DNA from: Laedolimicola sp934402125
Lineage (GTDB): Bacteria > Bacillota > Clostridia > Lachnospirales > Lachnospiraceae
Direction of reading: 5' to 3'
DNA length: 64,000 nucleotides
Assembly (NCBI RefSeq): GCF_052065835.1
Contig: NZ_JBQHTG010000003.1
Coordinates: forward strand, 124,001-188,000
Positions within the stretch are counted from its first letter, which is position 1. Each line of letters starts with the position of its first letter. The translations under genes were made by a program, and so were the position numbers. The notes under the pieces were generated by a model that ran no database searches, was not told where the DNA came from, and was given only the letters and a program-made list of their open reading frames with translations. Shown here piece by piece: positions 8,681 through 17,144 of this stretch.

Positions 8681-10135
8681 TTGTACGAGATCCAGGCCTT
8701 CCGCTGCCCCCAGTGCGGCGGCGAGATTTACACCAATGACCATACCATTGCGGGCTTTTGCAGCTACTGCGGCGCGTCTGCGGTGCTGCAGCAGCGGACG
8801 GAGCAGATCAAAGTGCCTTTCCGGATTTTTCCATTTACCGTGGACAAGTCAGACTGCAGGAAGCGGTTCCGGGATTTTGTGAATCAGTGCGCCTATGTGC
8901 CGGAGGAGTATAAGAATCCGGAGGCGGAGCATGAATTCCGCGGAATCTACGTCCCCTCTCATTCCTATGAAGCGGAGGCGGAGGGCACGTACCAGATGAA
9001 GGGAAAGACTACCACTTATAACGGCAAGAAAAAAGGAAGACGGCACTATACGGTAAAGGAATGGGATATGAATATCGAGGCCTCCGGAAAGGTGACGGAT
9101 ATCACCCATGCGGCTTCTTCCTCTTTTCCGGACGAGCAGAGCGAGTGGATTCAGGACGGGATTGACCGGGGAAGCGGCCGGGTTTTCGCGCCGGGCTTTC
9201 TCTGCGGTTTCTATGCGGACACTGCCGACGTACCGCCGGAGGTCTATGAGCCGTATGCCGAGACTGTGGCCGGACAGAAGCTGGAGGATCAGTTAAATGC
9301 TAACCTGGCCGGTATGGATGTCACCCGGGCCAAACGGGAACCGGTTCTGCATACCCGTTATGCGGGCGACGTGCTGAAACCGGTCTGGTTCATGTCCTAT
9401 CGGAACAGAGGGCGTGTAGCCTATGCGGCCATCGACGGGCGAAATGCGAATATCAGCTGTGACGTTCCCGTGGACAGTAAAAAATTTACAATCACATCCC
9501 TGATTCTGGCGGCTGTGTTATTTGTGATATTCAGCCTGTTTCAGGATCTGATGTTTACGGCAAAGACCATGCTGGGAATCACAGCCCTGTTTAACCTGGT
9601 GCTGTGGCATTCCAATATTAAGAGGCTTTATCAGAGAGAGGTTGCCCGGGAATACCGGGTAAAGAAGAAGCGCCGGAAGAAACGCCTGAGCAATGAAAAA
9701 TGGAAGATTCCGCTGATTATAGTGGCCTCTGTCATTGGTACGCCCATCGGCATTTTCCTGATTACCTTTATCTTAGTGGCCTTCTGTGATACGGCCTACA
9801 TGGAGAGCAGCAAGTCCCTGAAGGTGTTCCTGGCGCTGGTATCCGCAGTGTTCCAGCTGGTGCTCATTCTGAAGGATACGCCGAAGCGGACGAAGCTCTG
9901 GAAAAACCGGACCCGGACTCTGCCGGTAGACTGGCTTTGCCTGTTGGCGACGCTGCTGCTGGGCGTAACAGCTTATGTAAACCCGGTGGAGGATCTGTGG
10001 TATTATGCAGTGATCCTGGCGGCCTTCGGCGTGGACATTCTGATGCTTCTGGAAATTATCCGGGATTACAACTTAAGCTGTTCCCGGCCCATGCCGCAGT
10101 TTGAGCTTTATAAAGGAGGGCATAACCGTGAGTAG
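8681..10135 (+). CDS. YdjG-like zinc-ribbon membrane protein
   Basis: The 484-residue protein begins with a TFIIB-like zinc ribbon (CPQCGG at 9-14, CSYC at 29-32), continues with a soluble region containing the paralogue-conserved GIYVP motif (near 89), and ends with about six transmembrane segments from residue 263 on. Two further members of this family lie at 47063-48160 and 51990-53612. The start must be TTG at 8681: an in-frame stop lies at 8675, and this start puts the first cysteine pair at the same distance as in the 47063 paralogue. No clear ribosome site precedes it. The next gene encodes a TPM-domain protein, the same pairing as ydjG-ydjH of B. subtilis, where the proteins act at the membrane in stress. 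Role here is inferred. Confidence 0.75.
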   Translation: MYEIQAFRCPQCGGEIYTNDHTIAGFCSYCGASAVLQQRTEQIKVPFRIFPFTVDKSDCRKRFRDFVNQCAYVPEEYKNPEAEHEFRGIYVPSHSYEAEAEGTYQMKGKTTTYNGKKKGRRHYTVKEWDMNIEASGKVTDITHAASSSFPDEQSEWIQDGIDRGSGRVFAPGFLCGFYADTADVPPEVYEPYAETVAGQKLEDQLNANLAGMDVTRAKREPVLHTRYAGDVLKPVWFMSYRNRGRVAYAAIDGRNANISCDVPVDSKKFTITSLILAAVLFVIFSLFQDLMFTAKTMLGITALFNLVLWHSNIKRLYQREVAREYRVKKKRRKKRLSNEKWKIPLIIVASVIGTPIGIFLITFILVAFCDTAYMESSKSLKVFLALVSAVFQLVLILKDTPKRTKLWKNRTRTLPVDWLCLLATLLLGVTAYVNPVEDLWYYAVILAAFGVDILMLLEIIRDYNLSCSRPMPQFELYKGGHNRE

Positions 10136-10158
10136 AGAAAAAGAGCCTTCTTTGGAAA

Positions 10159-10929
10159 ATGGGGATTGCCTGCGCGGTGGTATTGGGCATTGGGCTTGGC
10201 ATTCTGCTCATTGGAAATAAAACTGTTTTGGCGGCGGAACCGTGCGATATCATTTACGAGGATCAGGCAGAACTGGTGGGCGACGATGAAAAAGAAGCGG
10301 TTCTGGCCAGTATGGAGCCCATCTCCGAGTACGCCAACGTCATCTTCTATACCACAGAGGAAAAGGAGGCTTCCACTACGGCAGCGGTCTGTGAAAAGGT
10401 CTGCGCGGGATACTACGGCAGCTCCAAAAAGGCTCCTGTGGTCATGTTCACCATTGATATGTATCACAGGGAGATCTATCTGTACTGCACCGGTCCCACC
10501 CGGCATATTATCCGCAACCGGGACGCCAACTCCATTACAGATAATATCTATCGGCTGGCCAGCGCCAAACGCTACGACGATTGTGCCATCGGAGCCTTTG
10601 AGCAGTGCCAGAGACTTCTCACCGGCAGCAGCATCTGGCGGCCCATGCAGCGGATCAACAACCTGTTCCTGGCGATTATCCTGGGCTTCCTGCTCAACTA
10701 CCTGTATCTGAGAGTAGCCCGGAGTATGACCGTTAAAAAAGAAAAAGTGCGGATGACTCCCTTTGATACCAACCGGTTTAAACTGAAGGTGTCCAAGCAG
10801 TGTATCCGTACCTACACGTTTACGGAAGCTGAAAGCTCCGGATCCGGCGGCGGAAGCGATTCCGGCGGAGGCGGATACAGTGGCGGAGGTGATTCTGGCG
10901 GAAGCTCCGGCGGAGGTCACAGCTTCTAA
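10159..10929 (+). CDS. TPM-domain protein with Gly/Ser-rich tail (YdjH/YgcG-like)
   Basis: Visible parts of this 256-residue protein: an N-terminal hydrophobic segment (2-22), a TPM-type domain (about 30-155), a second membrane segment (about 176-195), and a C-terminal tail rich in Gly and Ser that ends in HSF. This order matches the TPM_phosphatase (YgcG/YdjH) family, usually exported and anchored in the membrane. Its partner upstream is a YdjG-like protein. The start is odd: a strong AAAGGAGGG (10113-10120) points to a GTG at 10128 that overlaps the previous stop codon, but that frame closes at 10220; the TPM frame's first ATG at 10159 has no good ribosome site. A one-base indel near 10150 would join them. 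Confidence 0.7.
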   Translation: MGIACAVVLGIGLGILLIGNKTVLAAEPCDIIYEDQAELVGDDEKEAVLASMEPISEYANVIFYTTEEKEASTTAAVCEKVCAGYYGSSKKAPVVMFTIDMYHREIYLYCTGPTRHIIRNRDANSITDNIYRLASAKRYDDCAIGAFEQCQRLLTGSSIWRPMQRINNLFLAIILGFLLNYLYLRVARSMTVKKEKVRMTPFDTNRFKLKVSKQCIRTYTFTEAESSGSGGGSDSGGGGYSGGGDSGGSSGGGHSF

Positions 10930-10948
10930 AAGCGATAGAGAGAATTTG

Positions 10949-11005
10949 AAATTACCCTGACAGAAAATGCCGGTTGACACAGGCTTTTCTTCGGGGTAAT
11001 TTTTA
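10949..11005 (+). terminator. Long-loop terminator after the TPM gene
   Basis: AAATTACCC (10949-10957) pairs with GGGTAATTT (10994-11002), followed by T-rich sequence. The loop is long (36 bases), which lowers confidence. Confidence 0.5.
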
Positions 11006-11032
11006 TAGCAGAAATAAAATGATATTTTTTAA

Positions 11033-11059
11033 AACTATTTCAAGGTTTCTGCCGTCTAA
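11033..11059 (+). promoter_or_regulatory. Candidate ECF-sigma autoregulatory promoter
   Basis: An AAC element (11033-11035) lies 17 bases before CGTC (11053-11056) in the order AAAAC...CCGTCTAA. This is the AAC / CGTC pattern known for SigV/SigW-type ECF promoters, and it lies about 40 bases before an ECF sigma gene. Self-activation of the sigma factor is inferred. Confidence 0.5.
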
Positions 11060-11095
11060 CAGATAGAATGGAAGGAAAGGAGAACGGGACAGAAG

Positions 11096-11590
11096 ATGAA
11101 AACAGCATCCTTACAGCAAAAAGTAGAAGACCAGATTCTGGACAATTATGAAGCCATGTACCGGCTGGCCTACTCTTATGTAAGAAACGAAGAAGACGCC
11201 CTGGACATTGTACAGGAAAGTGTATACAAGGCCATCAAAAACGCGGGCAAAGTGCAGCAGGAAGCCTATATCCGGACATGGCTCTGGCGCATTGTCATGA
11301 ATACTGCCGTGGATCTGATCCGCAGCAGAAAGAATGAAACCGGACTGGAGGAAGCAGGAGAGACCGGAAAGGAAGATACCTATCAGGATTTCGATACCCT
11401 GGAGGCCCTGAATATTCTGGAGCCCAGGGAAAAGGCAGTGATTGTGCTGCGGTTTTTCGAGGATCAGAAGCTGGAGGACATCGCCCGGATGCTCCAGGAA
11501 AATACGAATACGGTGAAAACCATACTTTATCGAAGCCTGAAAAAGCTCAGAGTGGAATTAACGGAAGGAGAATTGCTCTATGAAGGATGA
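11096..11590 (+). CDS. sigV: ECF RNA polymerase sigma factor (SigV-like)
   Basis: At 164 residues this is the usual size of ECF sigma factors. Region 2 (about 14-80) contains YRLAYSYVRNEEDALDIVQE and the RTWLWRIVMNTAVD segment. Region 4 (about 105-155) has the LEPREKAVIVLRFFEDQKLEDIA helix-turn-helix. It overlaps the next gene by 11 bases, which is typical of translational coupling to an anti-sigma factor. That partner resembles RsiV, which suggests the SigV group; in B. subtilis SigV responds to lysozyme. AAAGGAG lies about 13 bases upstream of the ATG, a slightly long spacing. Confidence 0.85.
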   Translation: MKTASLQQKVEDQILDNYEAMYRLAYSYVRNEEDALDIVQESVYKAIKNAGKVQQEAYIRTWLWRIVMNTAVDLIRSRKNETGLEEAGETGKEDTYQDFDTLEALNILEPREKAVIVLRFFEDQKLEDIARMLQENTNTVKTILYRSLKKLRVELTEGELLYEG

Positions 11591-12479
11591 AAGGTTAAGG
11601 AAAATGAATCAGGAATATCATGAGATCCCCATTCCCGCAGAGCTTCGAAACCGCGTAAACGCAGGAATCCGGGCGGTGAAGAAGGAACGAAAGAGAAATA
11701 AAACGATCGTTTTCACAAAAACCGCGGGAGGAGCCGTTGCGGCAGCCCTTATCGCAATCACAGTCATGGTCAATTCCGGCGCCAATATCGCCCACGCCAT
11801 GGCGAAAATCCCGGTGATCGGAGCTATCGCGGAGGTTGTCACCTTCCGGGAATATCAGGACAGCACCAATCAGATGTACGCCGACGTTAAGGTGCCGGAG
11901 GTAGAGGTGAAAAATGAAGACGGTACCGTCAATCAGGAAAGCACCGACGCCATCAACCAGAGTATCCAGGAATACACCGACGAGATCATTGCCCAGTATC
12001 AGGCAGACGTGGAGGCCGCAGACGGCCAGGGATATCAGGCGGTGGATCTGGACTATCAGGTGATTACCGATTCGGAGCGTCTGTTCTCTATCCGGTTTGA
12101 TAAGCTGGTTATCATGGCCAGCGGCGAAGAAACAGTAAAAATTTACCATATTGATAAAAAGACCGGAGAGCTGATAAACTTAAGCGGCATATTCAAGGAA
12201 GGGGTCAATTACATCGATCCCATCAGTGAGAATATCCGGAAGCAGATGAAGGAGCAGATGGCTGCCGATGAGAATGTCACTTACTGGCTGGACAGCGACA
12301 CCCCGGAATGGGATTTCAAGTCTATTACAGCAGACACCACCTTCTACATCAACGAGGAGGGCAGGCTGGTTATCGTATTTGACGAAGGAGAAGTAGCTCC
12401 CATGAGCATGGGCAGCGTGGAATTCACCATTCCGACGGAAGTGATTCAGGATATCGTGCAGGACGGATTTATAAAATAA
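11580..12479 (+). CDS. rsiV: RsiV-like anti-sigma factor
   Basis: The 299-residue protein has a short cytoplasmic N-terminus (1-45), one membrane segment (about 48-66) and an extracellular region that fits the DUF4163 + DUF3298 pair of RsiV (final third with the WLDSDTPEWDF and FYINEEGRLVIVFDEGEV stretches). RsiV holds SigV at the membrane, binds lysozyme outside, and is then cut by signal peptidase. Small residues after the membrane segment (ANIAHAMA) offer a possible cut site. Coupling to the sigma gene supports the assignment. The true inducer here is unknown. Confidence 0.8.
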   Translation: MKDERLRKMNQEYHEIPIPAELRNRVNAGIRAVKKERKRNKTIVFTKTAGGAVAAALIAITVMVNSGANIAHAMAKIPVIGAIAEVVTFREYQDSTNQMYADVKVPEVEVKNEDGTVNQESTDAINQSIQEYTDEIIAQYQADVEAADGQGYQAVDLDYQVITDSERLFSIRFDKLVIMASGEETVKIYHIDKKTGELINLSGIFKEGVNYIDPISENIRKQMKEQMAADENVTYWLDSDTPEWDFKSITADTTFYINEEGRLVIVFDEGEVAPMSMGSVEFTIPTEVIQDIVQDGFIK

Positions 12480-12491
12480 AAAGTACATGAG

Positions 12492-12525
12492 AAAAGGGGA
12501 GCCGCGAAAGCAGCTTCCCCTTTTT
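12492..12525. terminator. Bidirectional terminator
   Basis: AAAAGGGGA-GC and GC-TTCCCCTTTTT form a strong hairpin with T-runs in both directions, serving rsiV (plus) and the creatininase gene (minus). Confidence 0.85.
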
Positions 12526-12538
12526 GAGATAAATAGAT

Positions 12539-13288
12539 TTATTTTTCCGGTCTGTACTTCCAGCCGGTTGCATCTAATTCCTTCAAAGCCTTTACAACGT
12601 GCTCGACGATTATATCGTTCATCTTCTTACCCTTCTCGGCGGTACCCTTGGTGGCATCGCCAGTCTGGGCAGTATCGGTCAGCTCAGAGAAATCCCATTT
12701 GATTTCTACTTCAGAAGGCAGATTTGGGATCACGCAAGTAGCGTATTCGGGTTCGCACCAATCCGGGAACAGGTAGTAAGCGATAGAGGTCTCTCCCTCA
12801 CCTGCATGGCCCAGACCGTCCCATACCTCGAAGGTATCCTTCGGGAGCAGATTACCGGCTGCAACCCACCACTGGGTCAGGGCAGCGATCTGCGCGTCGG
12901 GATATTTCTCTTTGATCTTGCGGGAAGCAATCTCAATGGGGGCGATATTGCCATCGTGGCCGTTCATAATAAAGATATGGTTGATGCCGTTGCGCAGTAC
13001 GGACTCGATGGTATCATACAGGACAGCAATGGTGGTGTCATAGCTGAAGGTCAGGGAGAAGGGGAAGCTGTCGTAATGGGCACTGTAGCCAATGGTAATA
13101 GGCGGAAGCACCATCATGCCGTCTACCTGGTCTGCGATTTGTTTGGAAAGCTTATAAGCTACCAGGGTATCGCAGCCCTCTGCGATATGCTGTCCGTGAG
13201 CCTCGCAGGAACCGATAGAGATGATTGCTTTTGTGAAGTGAGCTTCTTTCACCTGATGTGCCGTCATTTTCCATAATTCGTTCATCAT
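12539..13288 (-). CDS. Creatininase-family amidohydrolase
   Basis: This 249-residue metal-dependent amidohydrolase resembles creatininase and related cyclic-amide hydrolases. Putative ligand motifs are all present: GSCEAHGQHIAEGCDT (residues about 26-41, Glu, His, Asp), NGHDGN (near 109) and GHAGEGETS (near 160). The family also includes enzymes acting on riboflavin-pathway intermediates and on mycofactocin, so the substrate is open. AAAGGAG lies before the ATG. It lies 28 bases downstream of the GntR gene on the same strand, opposite a divergent NCS1 permease. This suggests uptake and ring opening of a small nitrogen heterocycle. Confidence 0.85.
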   Translation of the reverse strand: MMNELWKMTAHQVKEAHFTKAIISIGSCEAHGQHIAEGCDTLVAYKLSKQIADQVDGMMVLPPITIGYSAHYDSFPFSLTFSYDTTIAVLYDTIESVLRNGINHIFIMNGHDGNIAPIEIASRKIKEKYPDAQIAALTQWWVAAGNLLPKDTFEVWDGLGHAGEGETSIAYYLFPDWCEPEYATCVIPNLPSEVEIKWDFSELTDTAQTGDATKGTAEKGKKMNDIIVEHVVKALKELDATGWKYRPEK

Positions 13289-13316
13289 AATATAAATCTC
13301 CTTTCAGGATACATAG

Positions 13317-13958
13317 TTAATGTAAATAAAGTCGTTTTTCAACAAAATCAATCTGATCAGCTGTAATCCGGTGAGCCTGCTCCAGATCTCTGCGTTTCAT
13401 AGCCGCAGCCAGCTGTATGTGCATATCCAGAGAATTTTCCAGATTGGAGCGGCCGTCTATGAGAAGATCCCGACGCAATCGGTTAAACACATTTTCCAGG
13501 GCAGATATCAGGTAGGTATTCCTGGTAAGCCTGGCAATGGAAAGATGAAAGGTCAGATTCAGCTCATGGTACTGATTATTGAAATCCGGATCTTTCGGAT
13601 CAAGGGTTCGATTGGCTAATTCGGAGATTTTTTCCAAATCAGAATCGGAAGCAAAACGAATCGTGTACTCCACTGCGCCGCATTCCAGAATGGAACGGTA
13701 TTGACAGAGCTGTTGAAGCTCAGAAAGAGAGAGCTTGCGTATGAGATAACCCTTTCGTGGAATTTTCTCAAGGATCCCTTCCTGACAGAGCGTATTCAGA
13801 GCCTCTCTGGCAGGCGTTCTGCTCACCTGGAAGCGTGTGGATATCGCAGCTTCTGTAATAAACTGCTCGTCATAGACAAAATTGTTGATGTCGTTTCGCA
13901 GCTGATCCAGAATAGATTCTGTTGTAGAAAGATTTTTGGGTTGCGTGGTTAATGCCAT
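13317..13958 (-). CDS. GntR-family regulator (FCD type)
   Basis: The 213-residue regulator has a winged HTH (AAISTRFQVSRTPAREALNTL, residues about 38-58) and a helical FCD-type ligand domain behind it. The start at 13958 (MALTTQP...) is chosen because GAGGAG lies 10 bases before that ATG; the frame is open 28 codons further upstream with no ribosome site. Placed upstream of the creatininase gene and divergent from the NCS1 permease gene, it probably controls both in response to their substrate. Confidence 0.87.
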   Translation of the reverse strand: MALTTQPKNLSTTESILDQLRNDINNFVYDEQFITEAAISTRFQVSRTPAREALNTLCQEGILEKIPRKGYLIRKLSLSELQQLCQYRSILECGAVEYTIRFASDSDLEKISELANRTLDPKDPDFNNQYHELNLTFHLSIARLTRNTYLISALENVFNRLRRDLLIDGRSNLENSLDMHIQLAAAMKRRDLEQAHRITADQIDFVEKRLYLH

Positions 13959-14125
13959 AGAGTAATGTCTCCTCTTACAGTGGGAACAGACAGGGATAAA
14001 TGAATTTAAGTTTATTATAAGTGCAATAATCAAAAGGATCAATGAGAAATTGACAGAAATATTTACGAAAATAAAGCAGACTTATTGGTATAAATGCTAT
14101 TTTTTGCTGAATTATCTAAAAGCTA

Positions 14126-14167
14126 TTGACGAGGAATGTATTTCTGTGATATACATCTGATATACAT
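14126..14167 (+). promoter_or_regulatory. Permease promoter with direct-repeat operator candidate
   Basis: TTGACG (14126-14131) and TATACA (14150-14155) are spaced by 18 bases. Two exact copies of GATATACAT (14148-14156 and 14159-14167), 11 bases apart, cover the -10 box. They may be the binding site of the divergent GntR protein. The rest of the 290-base gap 13959-14248 is AT-rich with nothing else I can name. Confidence 0.5.
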
Positions 14168-14248
14168 ATATGCAGTCTGAGAGGAAATTCTTTTCGAACA
14201 ACAGAGCAGGATGAATGAAACTAAGAAAACAGAAAGGAAAAGAGGTTT

Positions 14249-15685
14249 ATGGATGAAAACAAAGTGAAAAAAGGTCCCCAGGAGTCGGAATATGATGATG
14301 GAGAATTTATGCTGGAACCGGTTCCGGTTACGGCACGTCGTTCCACAAAAAGTCAGTTCATGGTATGGATTGGATTTGGTTATGCAGTAACCGGTCTGAT
14401 TATCGGTGGAACTTTGGGCGGTTACGGCGGAACCGGTGGAATGCCGCCTGCACAGGCTATGCTTGCGGTTATTCTGGGCATGGGTGCCCTGTATCTGATC
14501 ACCTGTTTCCTTGGTATCGTAGCTCAGAAGACAGGTTTAAATCTGTCGCTTTTATCACGCTTTTCTTATGGCTATAAGGGAAGTGTTATTCCCATGGCAG
14601 TTATGGCTTTGCTGACCCTTGGATGGTTTTCTAGTATTTTGGGAATGATTGGAGACATCTGGGGAGCGTTTATCGGCAATCCTACAGGTATTATCGTATT
14701 TGATCCGTCTCAGTACGGCTTTACGGGTGTAGCTCCGATTACGCTGGAGGTTACGATTGCCTGCCTGATTTGGGGCATTGTATTTACTTATACCGCAGTA
14801 CGCGGAATGGGTGCGATTGAAAAGGTATCCGATGTTTTTGCACCGCTGATTCTGATTGTTGCGGTCGTAGTAGGTGTGATTTTTGTAGTACAGGCTGGCG
14901 GCGTAGGTGGCTTTCTGGACGAGGCAAGCAGTCTTCATGGTCTGGGTATGGGTCAGGCGATTACCGCAGTAGTAGGAAGCTGGATTGCAGGCGCAGTTAT
15001 GGGCGTAGATATGTTCCGCTTCAATAAGAGTGTAAAAGCAGTATGGGGCTGTGCGGCAGCCTGCTTTATTCTGACCAATCCGATTCTGAATATCGTCGGA
15101 TATATCGGAACGGTACATATCGGCGATTTTAACTATGTGCTTTGGATGCTGGGCGTAAACCTGCTGGTTGCAATTCTGGGCGTAGTAGTATGGACCACTG
15201 CACTGTGGACCACCGATAACAGCGAGCTTTACTGTAACGCACTATATACAGGCCCATCTCTGAATGCTCTGGGTGTCAGAGTGCCGCGTAAAAAATTGGT
15301 TATTATCGCAGGCAGTGTGGGAACGATTCTGGGAACCTTTGCGTTCTATCAGCTGTTCTTTGCAAACTTTATCAATATTCTGGGTTCGATGGCCCCACCT
15401 CTCTGTGCCCCGATTCTTGCTGACTACTTTATCATCGGAAGAAAGAACAAAGATAAATACAATATGGAGCTGTTAAACAAGCATCCGAACTTCCGTTGGG
15501 CAGGAGTAATTTCCTTTATCATTGGAGCAATTCTCGGATTCGTATTCCAGTACAAGGTCCAGCTTCCTCTGGATCTTCCGGCAGGTCTGGTGGCAATGGT
15601 AATTTCCTTTATCATTTACATCGCTATTTACAAACTGACTCCGGACGCAAAGGTTGATGAGGAACTGGTAGCAGGATTAAAATAA
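14249..15685 (+). CDS. NCS1-family cytosine/purine/allantoin-type permease
   Basis: The 478-residue, roughly 12-segment membrane protein belongs to the NCS1 (CodB-like) family. Family features include the long soluble N-terminus, the GFGYAVTGLIIGGTLG segment near residue 48 and the LYCNALYTGPSLNALG loop near 330. These carriers import nucleobases, hydantoins, allantoin or similar rings with H+ or Na+. The adjacent creatininase-like enzyme makes a cyclic amide a reasonable substrate. GAGG lies just before the ATG. Confidence 0.88.
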   Translation: MDENKVKKGPQESEYDDGEFMLEPVPVTARRSTKSQFMVWIGFGYAVTGLIIGGTLGGYGGTGGMPPAQAMLAVILGMGALYLITCFLGIVAQKTGLNLSLLSRFSYGYKGSVIPMAVMALLTLGWFSSILGMIGDIWGAFIGNPTGIIVFDPSQYGFTGVAPITLEVTIACLIWGIVFTYTAVRGMGAIEKVSDVFAPLILIVAVVVGVIFVVQAGGVGGFLDEASSLHGLGMGQAITAVVGSWIAGAVMGVDMFRFNKSVKAVWGCAAACFILTNPILNIVGYIGTVHIGDFNYVLWMLGVNLLVAILGVVVWTTALWTTDNSELYCNALYTGPSLNALGVRVPRKKLVIIAGSVGTILGTFAFYQLFFANFINILGSMAPPLCAPILADYFIIGRKNKDKYNMELLNKHPNFRWAGVISFIIGAILGFVFQYKVQLPLDLPAGLVAMVISFIIYIAIYKLTPDAKVDEELVAGLK

Positions 15686-15705
15686 GCGGTTATTTGAATA
15701 ATATA

Positions 15706-15742
15706 AAAAGCAGGCCGGGCAATCAGTGACCGGCCTGCTTTT
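15706..15742. terminator. Bidirectional terminator
   Basis: A perfect 13-base stem (15706-15718 with 15730-15742) is flanked by A-run and T-run. It ends both the NCS1 permease gene (plus) and the murF operon (minus). Confidence 0.92.
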
Positions 15743-15760
15743 GGCGTAAGAAGTATTTTT

Positions 15761-17140
15761 TTAGTTCCCGTGGCGCTCCAGCCATTCTACAATCTCAGGA
15801 AATTCCATAAAATGGGAGGCCTTTACCAGAATGGAATCCCCAGGCAGAAGAAGCAGCGGCAGGGCCGTAAGAAGCTCCGCTTTGGCAGCAAAATGTCTGC
15901 AGATCAGCCGGCCTTCCGGATCCTTTGCCTGTACGCCCTTTACCAATTCCCGGGAAAGCTCACCTACGGCAAAGATGGCGTCGATCTGATCGTCTGCCGC
16001 ATGGCAGCCTACGTTATAATGGAGCAGCTTTTCGTTTTCGCCAAGCTCGCCCATATCGCCCAGAATGGCCACCTTCCGTCCCAGGGCGTTGGTCAGAACG
16101 TCCAGGGAAGCTGCCATGGATACCGGGTTGGCGTTGTAGCAGTCGTCCAGAATATCCCATTTCTCCGTATGAATCAGATGATTGCGTCCGCTGACCGGCT
16201 TCAGCGCCTCGATTCCGGCCTGAATCTCGCGGAGCGTCAGTCCCAGCGCCAGACCCACGGCTGTACCTGCCAGCGCGTTATAGACCATGTGGTGGCCCGG
16301 AATCGGAATCAGCGCGGTAAAACGGCCCGCTTTTGTCACGAAGTCGCAGCGGCTGCCGCCCAGTCCCAGATTTTCCACATGCTCCGCATAGAGATCCAGA
16401 GAAGAATCCAGCCCAAAGAAAGTCGGCTTCGGCGTCCGGGACTTCAGGGTAATCAGCTTGTCGTCGTCGCCGTTTACAATAATCTGAGCGCCGGGCATGG
16501 CCTGTTCAAACATCTCGGTTTTGGCCTTCAGAATGCCGTCCCGGGTTTTCAGATTCTCCAGATGGCAGAGACCGATATTGGTCAGCACGCAGACCGTGGG
16601 CTTTGCCATGCGGGCAAGCCGGGTCATTTCTCCGAAGTCGCTGATTCCCATCTCCAGGACAGCCGCCTCGTGCTCCTCGCGGATACGGAAAATGGTCAGG
16701 GGCAGGCCGATTTCGTTGTTGAAATTGCCTTCGGTTTTCAGTACGTGAAAATGCTGTCCCAGAATGGAGGCAATCATTTCCTTGGTACTGGTCTTGCCCA
16801 CGCTGCCGGAGATTCCCACCACCGGTATGGTCAGGGTACTGCGGTAATAGGCGGCAAGATCTTTTAAGGCCTCCAGTGTGGAAGCTACCTGGATATAAGG
16901 TCCGGCCGGATGATCCGGCGCGTCCTCACAGAGCACACAGGCAGCGCCCTTGGCGAAGACGGAAGGGATAAAGCTGTGGCCGTCCACACGTTCGCCCTTA
17001 ACGGCGGCAAAGAGGAAGCCCGGCTCCACCTTTCGGCTGTCAATGACAACGCCTGTGACTTCGACAGATTTTAAGCCGTCATCTCCCACATAGGAGCCGC
17101 CGCAGGCTTTTGCGATTTCAGCTAAAGACATATGTTTCAT
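15761..17140 (-). CDS. murF: UDP-N-acetylmuramoyl-tripeptide:D-Ala-D-Ala ligase
   Basis: The 459-residue Mur ligase adds D-Ala-D-Ala to the UDP-MurNAc tripeptide in cytoplasmic peptidoglycan synthesis. Seen: the N-terminal substrate domain with DSRKVEPGFLFAAVKG (near residue 33), the ATP loop GISGSVGKTSTKEM (near 109), and DDCYNANPVSM (near 328) before the C-terminal domain. It lies directly downstream of ddl, whose product it uses, with its ribosome site GAGGT inside the ddl end. Last gene of the malQ-plsC-ddl-murF run. Confidence 0.95.
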   Translation of the reverse strand: MKHMSLAEIAKACGGSYVGDDGLKSVEVTGVVIDSRKVEPGFLFAAVKGERVDGHSFIPSVFAKGAACVLCEDAPDHPAGPYIQVASTLEALKDLAAYYRSTLTIPVVGISGSVGKTSTKEMIASILGQHFHVLKTEGNFNNEIGLPLTIFRIREEHEAAVLEMGISDFGEMTRLARMAKPTVCVLTNIGLCHLENLKTRDGILKAKTEMFEQAMPGAQIIVNGDDDKLITLKSRTPKPTFFGLDSSLDLYAEHVENLGLGGSRCDFVTKAGRFTALIPIPGHHMVYNALAGTAVGLALGLTLREIQAGIEALKPVSGRNHLIHTEKWDILDDCYNANPVSMAASLDVLTNALGRKVAILGDMGELGENEKLLHYNVGCHAADDQIDAIFAVGELSRELVKGVQAKDPEGRLICRHFAAKAELLTALPLLLLPGDSILVKASHFMEFPEIVEWLERHGN

Positions 17141-17144
17141 TATC

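Noticed and set aside
12599..13276. 225-codon plus-strand frame opposite the creatininase gene
   Set aside because: The opposite strand encodes a protein with complete metal motifs; this frame has none.
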